Shown: positions 1 through 8,975, counted from the first letter of the stretch. The stretch is 64,000 nucleotides of DNA from Micromonospora sicca (GCF_003172935.1 NZ_QGKS01000181.1:1-64000); one strand, 5' to 3'. The notes: generated from the sequence alone by a model not told the origin. Made by a program: numbers and translations.

Positions 1-114
1 GCCTACGTAAGACCCGTAAGACCTGCACCCGCAGGCGGGGCAGCGGGCCGTGAAGCGTCTAGACCGGTTCATCCGGTCAACGTCGCCCGGCAACGGACGA
101 CTGCCAATCATGAG

Positions 115-993
115 TCACGTTTGCTCACTGAAAGGTAACGGCAGCGCCAGCGCCAACCCGGTCAGCTGCAGCGGGGCGTCCAGAGATTCGCGCATCAGGA
201 TCGGCAACTGGGACAGCAGCATGATGCGTCCACTGGAGAACAGCACCATGACGACCGCGAGGATCAGCAGTAGCCGCCGACCACCGGCCGTCCGCGTCCG
301 GACATCGCCCGCGTCGTCGACGTTCTCAACCGTGGCCGGGCGCCCTGTCGCGGCCGCGACCGTGTCGCCCCTTCCCAGCAGGTACCACGACAGCGCCAGA
401 CAGCCGAGGCAGGCGACCGCCACGACCCGGAAGAGCGGACGCGCCCCGAGATAGGCCAGACCGAGACCTCCGATGCCGAATCCGGTGAACGAACCGATCG
501 ACAGCACGATGCGCATCGTGGCGATCACCGCCGTGGAAGTGGCGGTGTCGTCCCGGCTCTCCACGAGGTCCCGGCTGTGGGCCATCAGCTGCGTGTTGGG
601 GACGCCGACCGCGCAGAAGAAGACGATCCCGACGGCGAGCATCGCCGGGTACGACCGCACGCTCGCCAGGACCGCGTAGCCGGCGGCCAGCCACGCGAAA
701 CCGGCCGGAACGATCACGCGCCGGACGCGGCCCCGGTCGGAGAAGTGGCCCGTCGTGAGCAGCACGGCCATGCCGGCCAGCGCGATGACGACGAAGTTGA
801 CCGTGACTTCGGTGTTCGAGGCGCCCAACTCGTCCCGCGCGAACAACGACAGCGCACCGAGTGCCGTGAACGACGCCGTCGAGCTGGCCAGCATCAGCGC
901 CATCAGCGGCCGGTACGGCGCTACACCACGCCACGCAACCCCCAGCCGACGTTCACCGGGGGCGTCCGGTCGAGCGTCCGTCCGCGCCACCAC
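115..993 (-). pseudogene. C-terminally truncated MFS efflux transporter
   Basis: Encodes about 292 residues of a major facilitator protein of the sugar/drug efflux (SetA/SotB-like) type. The helices of the N-terminal half and the loop motif GHFSDRGRVRR between TM2 and TM3 are visible. The second half begins (LLLILAVVMVLFSSG) but stops inside the next helix at LALALPLPFSEQT, so about 100 residues and several helices of a normal ~400-residue MFS protein are missing. I take the GTG at 993 as start because GGGAGG lies five bases upstream, and the preceding in-frame residues are not transporter-like. The sequence beyond the stop does not resume the family, which suggests a deletion or recombination joint rather than a point mutation. 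Probably non-functional. Confidence 0.7.
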
Positions 994-1051
994 CAACACC
1001 TCCCCTCGGTGTGTGCCGGCGGCCAGAGCTTGGCCGACGGCATGTAGATGG

Positions 1052-1175
1052 TCATCCGACGGCCAGCCCGACATGGTCGGCAAGGAAACCCAGCGCGAAC
1101 GGAGCAGCGAGGACGAGTATCCCGCCGAGCAACTGGGTGAGCGCGTTGGCCGCCGGGGTGAGTGGCCAGGCGGGC
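1052..1175 (-). pseudogene. Fragment of a second MFS transporter (late helices)
   Basis: A 40-residue open segment reads as late MFS helices: PLTPAANALTQLLGG, then ILVLAAPFALGFLADHVGL, then a stop. Neither the N-terminal part nor the last helices are present. It lies just upstream of, and in a different frame from, the truncated MFS gene, so it cannot be that gene's N terminus. It is most easily explained as a relic of the same or a neighbouring exporter after a rearrangement. The call rests on motif resemblance only. Confidence 0.5.
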
Positions 1176-1308
1176 TCACCGGTCACGCGAAATCCGCAGG
1201 TTCTGCGGTCGGTATGGCGGCGAACTGGCGATCAGCGCTCGTGACGAGGGCGTGCGACTCAGCGATGCGCGGCACAGGGACCTGGCGGCTTTGACAACGC
1301 CTGATCGC

Positions 1309-1497
1309 CTATTGACGCGGAACGACGGACAGTCGGAGACCGTCTTGTGTCTCCTCCACTCGTACCCGTTCCCCCTGGACGTGATCGGGCAGCAACGCGT
1401 CGTACAGTTCGGCGTTGCTGATCTCCACAGTGCCGCCGGCGCGGTTGATGAGGACGTTGAGGACGGCGCGTAGGTTGACGTCACTGAGGTACTGCAT
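1309..1497 (-). CDS. Small conserved-looking protein of unknown function (62 aa)
   Basis: Acidic, soluble 62-residue protein beginning MQYLSDVNLRAVLNVLINRA, with no cysteines or membrane segment. I do not recognise the family. Two earlier in-frame ATGs exist (1521 and 1506), but GGAG sits nine bases upstream of the ATG at 1497 and no ribosome site precedes the others, so the shorter form is preferred. Amino-acid composition is that of a real protein. It stands alone between MFS remnants and the glycan operon. Confidence 0.6.
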   Translation of the reverse strand: MQYLSDVNLRAVLNVLINRAGGTVEISNAELYDALLPDHVQGERVRVEETQDGLRLSVVPRQ

Positions 1498-1606
1498 GTC
1501 ATTCATCTCCGTGCTGTTCATTTGTGGGGGTGGGTGCCGCTCTGCTTGCCCCGCCGGGTGGGATGCCGAACCTCCGGCCCGCCGTACCTCGTCGGCCGCT
1601 CGACTT

Positions 1607-3085
1607 TCAGCTGGACCGGCCCTGGACCATCGCCTCGACGAGCGGGGCGAGGGGTACGGTGGCGAAGCCGACCCGGGCGTCGCTGGCGCCGTACGGCAGC
1701 CAGAGCAGGTCGCCGTGGAGCAGCGCTCCGCAGGAGTAGACGACGTTGGGTACGTAACCCTCGCGCTCGGTGTCGTCGGGGGCCAGTAGCGCCCCGGGCA
1801 GCTCGGCGATCACCCGCTCCGGTCGGTGCAGGTCGAGCAGCAGGGCTCCGATGGCGTAGCGGCGCATCGGGCCGACGCCGTGGGTGAGCACGAGCCAGCC
1901 CGCGTCGGTCTCGATGGGCGACCCGCAGTTGCCGACCTGGATCAACTCCCAGCTGCGGCGCGGTCCGTGCAGCGGCACCGGGGCCCGCCAGGTGTTGTCG
2001 TCGGCCAGGGCGGTCAGGCCGATGGTTTCACCGTCGGAGCGGCAGAGTGCGAGGTGCCGGCCGCCCACGGCCCGGGGGAAGAGCGCGATGCCCTTGTTCC
2101 GGGTGCCCGGTCCGCGCATCGGGTCGATCCGGAAGTGACGCAGATCGTCGCTGGTCAGCGCGCGGGGGGCGATCCGTTGACCGTCGTAGGCCGTGTACGT
2201 CGCCCGGTAGGTCGGGGTGCCGGCGTCGTCGACGTACCTGACGAACCGGGCGTCCTCCATGCCGTTGCTCTCCGCCGCCGTGGCCGGCCAGAGCACCCGC
2301 TCATGCAGGAGGGTGTCGGCCGGGAATTCGACGGCATAGCTGGCCGCAGAGGTCCGGCGCAGCTGCTCCAGCGTGTCCGGCGTGGTGTGGCGGTAGAGCA
2401 GATCGGGCGGCAGGTCGCCGAGCGCCCGTTCGAATTCGGCCTCGTCGTAGTGTTCCGGCAGGGTGGCCAGCACGGTGGCGGAGACCTCGTTGTCCCAGCC
2501 CTCCTCGCGCAGCCCGGCGGCGAGCAGGTCCCGTCGGTGCTGGACGTGACCGGGGCGGCCGGTCACCAGCGGCCCCGGCCGCCCCTGCACGGCGAGGTGG
2601 CTCCCGGGCCCCAGCACCGCGCTGGCGAACCCGATGGAGGAGAGGTGACCCTCACCGATCTGGCGCAGGCTGACCGCCACCCGTAGCTGCCCGGGTCGCA
2701 GCGCGGACTGGTCGGGGTGGGCCACCATGGACGGATTGCACAGCGCCGCGGCCTCGACGGCGAACTCGTGACTGAAGTAGGCACCTACCAGCAGCCGGGC
2801 GGTGGGGGAGAGCTGCCGGGTGCGGGTGACTCGGTGCCGGACGAGCTCGTAGTGGTGCTGGAAGGTGCCTTCCAGGTCGCGGTGCCGGTCGCCGAAGTCG
2901 TGCAGGGTCCGTCGGAGCAGCAGCTCCGTCTCGTCCGGGTCGAGGTCCGCGATCCGGTCGACGAGGTCGTGCGCGCGGGTGTGCGCCACCGCGGCGTCCT
3001 CACCCGGGACGAAGAGCTTGATGATGACCCGGCGGGGGTCGGGGGCGAGGGTGAGCCGCTGGCGGGTGGCCGGGGTTCCGGTCAC
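1607..3085 (-). CDS. GH130-family beta-mannoside phosphorylase-like enzyme
   Basis: 492 residues. The C-terminal ~300 residues carry a GH130 five-bladed propeller: an SNGMEDARF segment near residue 276 matches the G-x-E-D-P-R active-site motif (general-acid Asp), with Ala replacing the usual Pro. RNKGIALFPR, GSPIETDAGWLVLTHGV and GYVPNVVYSCGALLHGD follow in family order. Known GH130 enzymes phosphorolyse or hydrolyse beta-mannosides and are related to GT108 mannosyltransferases. The N-terminal ~190 residues are an extra helical region, as in the longer actinobacterial members. The start is a GTG that overlaps the upstream stop by four bases (GTGA), implying translational coupling. It is the last gene of a glycosyltransferase operon. 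No signal peptide, so it is probably cytoplasmic and recycles a mannoside; the substrate is inferred. Confidence 0.85.
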   Translation of the reverse strand: MTGTPATRQRLTLAPDPRRVIIKLFVPGEDAAVAHTRAHDLVDRIADLDPDETELLLRRTLHDFGDRHRDLEGTFQHHYELVRHRVTRTRQLSPTARLLVGAYFSHEFAVEAAALCNPSMVAHPDQSALRPGQLRVAVSLRQIGEGHLSSIGFASAVLGPGSHLAVQGRPGPLVTGRPGHVQHRRDLLAAGLREEGWDNEVSATVLATLPEHYDEAEFERALGDLPPDLLYRHTTPDTLEQLRRTSAASYAVEFPADTLLHERVLWPATAAESNGMEDARFVRYVDDAGTPTYRATYTAYDGQRIAPRALTSDDLRHFRIDPMRGPGTRNKGIALFPRAVGGRHLALCRSDGETIGLTALADDNTWRAPVPLHGPRRSWELIQVGNCGSPIETDAGWLVLTHGVGPMRRYAIGALLLDLHRPERVIAELPGALLAPDDTEREGYVPNVVYSCGALLHGDLLWLPYGASDARVGFATVPLAPLVEAMVQGRSS

Positions 3086-4137
3086 GACCACCGCCGGGCG
3101 TGCTGCAGGGTGGAGATCAGCGCCAGGGTCGACTCCGCGCCCTGGTTGAAGTTGGGGCCGTGCGGGGTCAGCCCGTCGTAGCCGCCGCCGGTCGCCGGGT
3201 CCCACATGGCCATGCCTAGGTCGTTGTCCCCGAGGAACCACCCGACGGCCCGCCCGAGGCCGATCTCCCAGGCCGGGTCACCGGTCACCGCGGCGGCGGT
3301 GGCGCAGGCGTCGGCGAGGGCGGCGACCTCGATGGGCTGCTGGTCGTGGCGCAGCCGAGGGCTGTCGCGTTCCCAGCCTTCAGCGGGTACGACCGAGAGC
3401 CGTCCGTCGCGGAGCTGGACCTCGCACAGCCAGGTCAGCATCCGCAGCCCGGCAGCGAGCAGCGGCGCGTCCCCGCTCAGTTGGCCGGCGGCGATGACGA
3501 CCTCCGCGAGGGCCGCGCTGGCGTAGCTGAGCCGCTGCCGCGGCCACGGCCAACGCGGATCGGGGTCGGCGGGGCCGACGGCGCGGGCGGCGTCGGCCAG
3601 CAGCGCCGCCGCGGCGGCGTGTCCGGGATGGCGACGCAGCACCTCGGCGGCGCCCAGCCCGGCGAAGGCCATCGCGTGCGGCGCGGCCGACCGCCGGACG
3701 GCGCCGCAGCTGAAGGCGACGAGGGCCTCCTCGCGGATCCAGGCGGCCGGGTGGCGGGCGGCGGCCGTCCCCAGCCCCCACAGGGCCCGGCCCCACCAGT
3801 CACCGAGACCGGGCTGGTCGGCCCACTGTCGGTCGTGGCCAAGGCGGTTGTGGAAGGCGCCGCGGCCGTCCTGGGCGTGGGTCAGGAAGGCCAGGTAGCA
3901 CTCGGCCAGCCCGAGCACCTGCGCCGACGGCTCCGGCTCCCGGCTGGCGACCAGCAGACCCCGGGCGACGTCGTCGGTGCAGTAGCCGTGTTCCCGGCGG
4001 ACGATGGCGTGCCGGGCGTGTTCGAAGAGGCCGGTGTCGTCGCTGAGCCGGGCCAGGTGCGTGAAGCTCGGAGCGGGTACCGCCAGCTCCGCGGTGCGGC
4101 AGCGGTCGTCGCGGGGCCGGTCGCGCGTCGCGGTCAC
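3082..4137 (-). CDS. (alpha/alpha) hairpin glycosidase-fold protein
   Basis: 351 residues, often annotated simply as glycosyltransferase-associated. The sequence is a series of helical hairpins with conserved aromatic and acidic patches: HLARLSDDTGLFEHA near the N terminus, HGYCTDDVARGL, AFHNRL, GRALWGLGT and PNFNQGAESTLALI near the C terminus. This is typical of six-hairpin glycosidase-like domains, which are often fused to or encoded beside GT4 enzymes. Start GTG overlaps the stop of the upstream GT4 gene (GTGA) and its own stop overlaps the GH130 start. It probably handles the same oligosaccharide as its neighbours; catalytic activity is not established. Confidence 0.7.
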   Translation of the reverse strand: MTATRDRPRDDRCRTAELAVPAPSFTHLARLSDDTGLFEHARHAIVRREHGYCTDDVARGLLVASREPEPSAQVLGLAECYLAFLTHAQDGRGAFHNRLGHDRQWADQPGLGDWWGRALWGLGTAAARHPAAWIREEALVAFSCGAVRRSAAPHAMAFAGLGAAEVLRRHPGHAAAAALLADAARAVGPADPDPRWPWPRQRLSYASAALAEVVIAAGQLSGDAPLLAAGLRMLTWLCEVQLRDGRLSVVPAEGWERDSPRLRHDQQPIEVAALADACATAAAVTGDPAWEIGLGRAVGWFLGDNDLGMAMWDPATGGGYDGLTPHGPNFNQGAESTLALISTLQHARRWS

Positions 4138-5273
4138 GCCGGCACCGGGGCGACCGCGGGTGACCGACCGGCGAGGAGCCGGCCGGCGAGCGCGTCGTAC
4201 CGCGCCGCCACCGCCGGCCAACGCAGCTCCGCGGCGATCGGCCGGGTCCGTCCGGCGAGGCCGGCGGCCAGGCCCGGCTCGGTCAGGATCCGCCGGATCG
4301 CGGCCGCCAGCGCGGTCGGGTCCTGATGGGGTACGACCAACCCGGGGCCGCCGGTGAGCAGCTCGACGGCGTGCGGGAAGGGCGTGGCGATCACGGGGAC
4401 GCCGGCGGCCACCGCTTCGATCAGCACGCCGGACGTCACCTGTTCCCGTGAGTCGTAGGGCAGCACGACCACGTCGGCGGAGCGGACCAGGGCGCCGAGG
4501 GCGGCCGGGTCGAGGTACGCGGCCTGGTAGTCCACGGCGTGCGCGACGCCGAGTTCGGCGCCGAGGCGGTGCAGGCCGATCCGGTATGCCTCGCCCTGGT
4601 GCTCGATCACCTTCGGATGGGTCCGGCCGGCGACGGTGTACGTGGGGGTCGGGTCGAGGTCCTGCAACCAGGCCAGCGCCCGCAGCGCCCACTCGATGCC
4701 CTTACCGGGACCGAGTAGTCCCCAGGTGAGCAGGTGCGGGCGGGTACGCCTCGGCGTGGGTGCGCCGACGTGGTCGGCGGCGCCGTGCGGGATGACTGAA
4801 ACCTTCGCCGGGTCCACCGCGTAGCCGACGATCAGCCGGTCGTGGGCGGTGTCAGTCATCGTGACGACCGCGCCGGCCACGGCCACGATCTGTTCCAGCA
4901 GCGTCTTCTGCCGGGCCGAGGGCTGACGGAGCACGGTGTGCAGGACCACGATGCTCGGTACGTTGAGCCGGCGCAGCATCGGCAGGACATCCTCGCCGTC
5001 GATCCCGGGGTAGATGCCGTACTCGTGCTGCACGACGGCCACGTCGAAGGCGTTGAGAGCGGTGGCGGCCCCCCGCCAGCCGGCCGCGTTCCGCGCCGAC
5101 CAGGTGTGTACGACGCCGGGTTCGGGGCGCTGGTCGTCGCCGGGGGCGGTGACCCGAACGACGCCGCCGGGCGGGCCGCCGAGGGTGAGGTGGGCGGCGA
5201 GGGCGGAGTTGAAGGTGGCCAGTCCGCACCGGGTCGGTGGGTGGGTGCTCAGGAAGCCGTAGCTGACGGGCAT
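4134..5273 (-). CDS. GT4 family glycosyltransferase
   Basis: 379 residues with the GT-B fold of family GT4. The N-terminal domain opens YGFLSTHPPTRCGLATFNSAL. The C-terminal nucleotide-sugar domain has LTWGLLGPGKGIEWAL, and the E-x7-E motif sits in SGVLIEAVAAGVPVIATPFPHAVELL-type sequence (first Glu in GVLIEAV, second in HAVELL). No signal peptide or membrane segment, so cytosolic or peripheral. The ATG at 5273 is the first plausible start; the open frame upstream is low-complexity and reads as another gene's shadow. It lies 200 bp downstream of a second GT4 and is translationally coupled to the hairpin protein. Donor and acceptor cannot be read from the sequence. Confidence 0.85.
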   Translation of the reverse strand: MPVSYGFLSTHPPTRCGLATFNSALAAHLTLGGPPGGVVRVTAPGDDQRPEPGVVHTWSARNAAGWRGAATALNAFDVAVVQHEYGIYPGIDGEDVLPMLRRLNVPSIVVLHTVLRQPSARQKTLLEQIVAVAGAVVTMTDTAHDRLIVGYAVDPAKVSVIPHGAADHVGAPTPRRTRPHLLTWGLLGPGKGIEWALRALAWLQDLDPTPTYTVAGRTHPKVIEHQGEAYRIGLHRLGAELGVAHAVDYQAAYLDPAALGALVRSADVVVLPYDSREQVTSGVLIEAVAAGVPVIATPFPHAVELLTGGPGLVVPHQDPTALAAAIRRILTEPGLAAGLAGRTRPIAAELRWPAVAARYDALAGRLLAGRSPAVAPVPA

Positions 5274-5473
5274 AGGGTGCCGTGCCTTCCGGTTGTCGGC
5301 CGCCACCGGGGGGACGGGGCGGGCCTCACGAGGTAACGGCGCACGTCGGCCAGCGTGAATGGCCGGCGGAACGGGTTTCGGGGCGGCCGCCGCGTCAGCG
5401 GGAGGTGGGGCCGGCAGCGAACCTGGATCGGACGGGGCCGGATTCACGGGGAATCGTCGGCCCCTGGACAGTA

Positions 5474-6484
5474 TCAGCGTTCCCGCCGACCGATGTCGTC
5501 GTAGACGGCCAGGTAGTCGGTGACCATCCGGTCGGCGCCGAAGCGTTGCCGAGCCCGCGCCCGGCAGCCCACCCGGTCGATCGACGCGACCCGGCCGACG
5601 GCCTCGACGGCCTGCTCGACGGTCTGTACGAGCAGCCCCGTCACCCCTTCGTCGACCACCTCGGACATCGACCCCCGCGCGTACGCCACGACCGGCGTCC
5701 CGCAGGCCATCGACTCCACCACGGACAGGCCGAACGGTTCGTCGAAGGCGATGGGGTGCAGCAGCGCGGAGCTGCCGCCCAGGATCTCCCCGCGCCGGCG
5801 TGGGCCCACGGCGCCGTGGAAGGTGACCCTCTCGCCATCGATGTGCGGGGCAATCTGCTCGCTGAAGTAGCGCTCGTCCTGCACGATGCCGCAGATGCTC
5901 AGCGGCCGGCCGGCCCGCCGGGCGATCTCGATGGCGGTATGGGTGCCCTTGTCGGGGTGGATCCGGCCGAAGACCACCAGCCCGGGGCCGGGGTCCGGGG
6001 TGAACGGCAACCCGTCCAGGTCGACCCCGTGGTGCACCGTGGCGAGGTACTCGAGCCCCGAGATCCGGTCGGCGTCGGAGATGGAGACGTAGGACGATTG
6101 GCTCTTCTCGTACGCCGGCAGGATCCCCGCCCCGGAGAAGCCGTGCACAGTGGTCAGCAGCGGGGCGTGGCAGTGCTCGGCGAAGGCCAGCGGCAACCAG
6201 TCCAGGTGGCTGTGCACGAGGTCGAACTCGGCAGACCGGGCCAGCGCGTGGGAGACGTGCAGCGCCTCCCAGACCCGCCCGTCCATGCTCTGATCCTCGG
6301 CGTACCCGCGTGGGCACACCCCGTCGAGAGTGGCGGAGGTGATCGAGTCCAACGTGGCGAAGAGCGTCACCTGTACGCCCCGCGCGGCGAGCCCATCCGC
6401 GAGCAGACCGGTCACCTGTTCCCAGGGGCCGTAGTGGCGCGGCGGGGTCCGCCATGCCACTGGCCCGAGCAGGGCCACTCTCAC
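5474..6484 (-). CDS. GT4 family glycosyltransferase
   Basis: 336 residues, GT-B fold. It starts VRVALLGPVAWRTPPRHYGP and has the HSHLDWLP and TVHGFSG motifs of the acceptor domain. The donor domain shows VVFGRIHPDKGT and the E-x7-E pair within FDEPFGLSVVESMACGTP. It belongs to the 'glycosyltransferase family 4' group common in actinobacterial sugar clusters, often mannosyl- or glucosyltransferases. The GTG start overlaps the stop of the DUF5994 gene by four bases. With the second GT4 and GH130 downstream, it probably takes part in making an oligosaccharide. Confidence 0.85.
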   Translation of the reverse strand: MRVALLGPVAWRTPPRHYGPWEQVTGLLADGLAARGVQVTLFATLDSITSATLDGVCPRGYAEDQSMDGRVWEALHVSHALARSAEFDLVHSHLDWLPLAFAEHCHAPLLTTVHGFSGAGILPAYEKSQSSYVSISDADRISGLEYLATVHHGVDLDGLPFTPDPGPGLVVFGRIHPDKGTHTAIEIARRAGRPLSICGIVQDERYFSEQIAPHIDGERVTFHGAVGPRRRGEILGGSSALLHPIAFDEPFGLSVVESMACGTPVVAYARGSMSEVVDEGVTGLLVQTVEQAVEAVGRVASIDRVGCRARARQRFGADRMVTDYLAVYDDIGRRER

Positions 6485-7308
6485 CGGGCGGTCGGCTCGG
6501 CGAGGTCGGTCGGATCGAGATGCAGGGTCGCGAGCAGCCCGGCGTGTCGGGCCGTGTCGACCTGGTCCGGCAGCTCCCGTTCGACCCAGTCGGCCCTGGT
6601 GTGCTGACCGCGCCGACGCAGTGCGGAGATGATGGTGTGCCGGGCGATTGTCACGGGCTGCCCCTCGGTGGGAACGTCGTCGGTCCTTCGCTGCCTCGGC
6701 CCGGGTGCTGTCGGCGCGAGCACCGGTTCCACCGGCGCGAACTTCCCGGCCGTTCTGACGTCGGCTCTGCGGGAAGCGACGGTGGCGCGGGCGTCGGGGG
6801 CGGTGCGGAGACTGCCGCCCTCCGTCTCCCAGGTACGCCTGCCCGCGCTGTCGACCCCCGCGTCGGACAGCTTGCCCGCGGCGGCGAGCAGCTGCGGAGC
6901 ATGGACCAGGTTGCCGGCGGTGGCGGCGAGCGCCATCGCTGCCTCGGCCAGGTCGCCTGCGGTTTCCGGCGGGACGACCAGCAGGTCCACCCGGTCGTTG
7001 TTGAGGCAGATCGCGGTCAGCAGGCCGGCAGGCTGACTGGTGAAGTAGCCCAGTCGCAGAATCCTGCCGCCGACGGCAAGGCGGCGCGGACTGCCGTCCC
7101 AGATCCCGGCGTTGAGGACCAGCCGGATGATCGGCCCGCGCAACAGGTCGATGGCGAGGACGAGGCCGGGCAGCTCCGCGAGCGGGTCGGTCGAGCGGGG
7201 CCACCAGCCGCCGTCGAGCAGCGTCCGCGGGGACCGCGTCGGTTCGATCCGTAGGCGTGGCGTCGATGGCGGCGATGGGGGAGCGAGGGGGTCGGTACGT
7301 GGCATCAT
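6481..7308 (-). CDS. DUF5994 family protein
   Basis: 275 residues. The first ~140 residues match the actinobacterial DUF5994 pattern: LRIEPTRSPRTLLDGGWWPRS, then GPIIRLVLNAGIWDG, RILRLGYFTSQPAGL and ICLNNDRVDLLVVPPETA. A low-complexity linker rich in Arg, Ala and Pro follows, then a helical tail (ARHTIISALRRRGQHTRADWVERELP). DUF5994 has no established biochemical role. The start has AAGGA seven bases upstream. It is the first gene of the operon and is coupled to the GT4 downstream by GTGA overlap, an uncommon partnership that may hint at its role. Confidence 0.8.
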   Translation of the reverse strand: MMPRTDPLAPPSPPSTPRLRIEPTRSPRTLLDGGWWPRSTDPLAELPGLVLAIDLLRGPIIRLVLNAGIWDGSPRRLAVGGRILRLGYFTSQPAGLLTAICLNNDRVDLLVVPPETAGDLAEAAMALAATAGNLVHAPQLLAAAGKLSDAGVDSAGRRTWETEGGSLRTAPDARATVASRRADVRTAGKFAPVEPVLAPTAPGPRQRRTDDVPTEGQPVTIARHTIISALRRRGQHTRADWVERELPDQVDTARHAGLLATLHLDPTDLAEPTAR

Positions 7309-7970
7309 GTCGGATCCTTATCGCCGTGACCGCGGCGTGGCGGTGGGTCGTGCGCCGGAATCGCGCAATGAGCCGGGCGGGATACCAGTTCGCCGACCCC
7401 ACCCGGGGCCGGGCCGTTGCTCAGCTCACCCTCTGAGGTGGAGCCGGTGCAGCTGGGCGATGCGGACGGTGCCGACCATCATGGCGACGAACGCGAGCGT
7501 CGCGGCGCAGACTGCCGATCCGGGCCGCGCCGGCGAGGGTCAACGGCGCCCGGGGCGGCGGGAGGCGGCTCGGTCCCGATGCTCCGACGACGGGAGGTCG
7601 GTCGGTCGGGCGGGCCGCTGCAGATCGGGTGCGGTCGGGTACGGACATGGCATCCCTCGGGCGGAGCCGGCGTGGCGGGCACCTCGAAGTGGGATGTCGT
7701 CGATTCCGGGATAGCCCCAGCCTACGCCTGTCCGGACCGGGTTGCTCCGCGTCGCGCGCGCCAAGGGGCCGAGGCTCACCCGAGCGATCCGGACCCGCGC
7801 GCTGTCAGGGCCGGCCTCAGATCCAGGTGGCCGGTGGCACGCGCCGTGGTCGAGGTCGGAGGGCGATGAGTCCGATCATCGGGCGAAATGACCCCGGGTC
7901 AGGCGCCGTCAGTCACTATGCGGTCGATGTGTCCGGAGGCCAATTGGTCCTCCTTCTGTGGCATTCCCCC
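7309..7970. other. 662-base gap without a convincing gene
   Basis: Probably holds the promoter of the minus-strand glycan operon near its left edge. A weak minus-strand frame starts at an ATG at 7648 after GAGGGA; it is proline/arginine-rich, and a second frame continues into a hydrophobic stretch (AVCAATLAFVAMMVGTV) ending at 7435. Together they could be a frameshifted small membrane protein, but nothing identifies it. The rest is GC-rich with no recognisable motif. Confidence 0.3.
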
Positions 7971-7984
7971 TCAGCGGGGGGATG
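7962..7984 (-). terminator. Hairpin overlapping the stop of the 51-aa gene
   Basis: CATTCCCCC and GGGGGGATG form a nine-pair stem (one G-U) around a five-base loop that contains the stop codon. There is no T tract on either strand, as is usual in high-GC actinomycetes. Confidence 0.4.
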
Positions 7985-8126
7985 GCCGGCCGGTCATCCG
8001 CCCTGCGAGCTGCCGCAGCTTCTGCTGGGTGCTCGGCTTCGCCGCCTGGCGTCGCCCGCTCTGCATCAGCTTGCGCGCCTGCGGGCTGTTCAGAAGTCCC
8101 TTGATGCGTTGCGTAACCGATGTCAT
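7971..8126 (-). CDS. Small basic helical protein (51 aa)
   Basis: Begins MTSVTQRIKGLLNSPQARKL and is strongly basic (many Arg, Lys and Gln) with predicted amphipathic helices. No membrane segment. AGGGAGA lies a few bases upstream of the ATG at 8126; the longer in-frame extension is arginine-rich noise. The family is not characterised to my knowledge. It is divergent from the LEA-like/holin/DUF3618 cluster and may share its regulation. Confidence 0.6.
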   Translation of the reverse strand: MTSVTQRIKGLLNSPQARKLMQSGRRQAAKPSTQQKLRQLAGRMTGRPSPR

Positions 8127-8327
8127 CACGTCTCCCTCTGCTCGCCGGCGTCCGCGCCGCCGCCTTCGGTCGTCTCCAGTCTGGGCGATCGCCGGCCGAC
8201 CGGTGGCCGGATCAGCTGATCGACGATGTCGTGCCCGGGTTCGGCGGTCCCGGTGCATGCCTCCGGCAGGGGCCGGGTAAGCGGGCTGCCCGTCGTTCTA
8301 GTCGGAAGTTCTTTGAGGGGAGATCGG

Positions 8328-8975
8328 ATGACGACCCAGAGTGGCTCCGGTTCGCCGCCCAATGCGAGTGGCAAGCCGCAACAGGCTCGGGAGCAGGCCA
8401 CGAAGGTTGGCCATGAGGCGGCACAGGCTGGCGGTCAGATGGCACGGCAGGCCGCCGGGCAGGGCAAGCAGGTCGCGAGCGAGACCAGCCGGCAGGCGCG
8501 AAACCTGGTAGGGGAGGCGTCCGAACAGTTCCGGCAGCAGGCGGAAACACAGCAGAAGCGCGCGGCTGACGGCCTTCGTTCGCTCGGCGCGGAACTGCAG
8601 TCGATGGCCAGCAGGAGCGAGCAGGACGGGGTGGCCAGCGAGGTGGTACGCCGCGCCTCGGGTACGGCCGAGCAGGCCGCCGGTTGGCTGGAGGCGCGTG
8701 AACCGGGCGAACTGGTCAACGAGGTACGCGACTACGCACGCCGGCACCCTGGCACATTCCTCGCCGGCGCCGTCGTGGCCGGGCTGCTGGTGGGTCGGCT
8801 GACCCGCAACGTCGCCGCTGGCGGCCACGAGGAGGGCGGCCAGGGGGAGGGCCAACCAACCGGTCAGGGCTCTCAGCGTGCTGGCATGCCGCCCGAGGTG
8901 TCGCCGGATTCTGGGCAGACCATCAGCGAAGCAGTGGGCACGGCCCACGTACAGCGCAGGGAGGTGGCCCCGTGA
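8328..8975 (+). CDS. LEA-like amphipathic protein with one membrane helix
   Basis: 215 residues. The first ~110 are an Ala/Gln/Lys-rich amphipathic helix with short repeats such as QAREQATK and RQARNLVGEA, resembling late-embryogenesis-abundant or apolipoprotein-like sequence. A conserved-looking segment follows (EPGELVNEVRDYARRHPGTF), then one membrane helix (LAGAVVAGLLVGRL) and a Gly/Gln-rich tail. The ATG at 8328 has GGGGAGA upstream. Its stop overlaps the next start (GTGA). The arrangement with holin-fold and DUF3618 proteins is common in actinomycetes; an envelope or stress role is inferred. Confidence 0.75.
   Translation: MTTQSGSGSPPNASGKPQQAREQATKVGHEAAQAGGQMARQAAGQGKQVASETSRQARNLVGEASEQFRQQAETQQKRAADGLRSLGAELQSMASRSEQDGVASEVVRRASGTAEQAAGWLEAREPGELVNEVRDYARRHPGTFLAGAVVAGLLVGRLTRNVAAGGHEEGGQGEGQPTGQGSQRAGMPPEVSPDSGQTISEAVGTAHVQRREVAP

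Noticed and set aside
1-72. Possible minus-strand zinc-ribbon fragment (CPACG) at the left edge
   Set aside because: Only about 24 codons are visible, there is no ribosome site, and the end lies outside the window. A 9-base tandem repeat at 5-22 in the same segment adds doubt.
5274-6455. N-terminal extension of the first GT4 frame on the minus strand
   Set aside because: Residues are low-complexity and arginine-rich and overlap another well-supported GT4 gene. The protein family starts at 5273.
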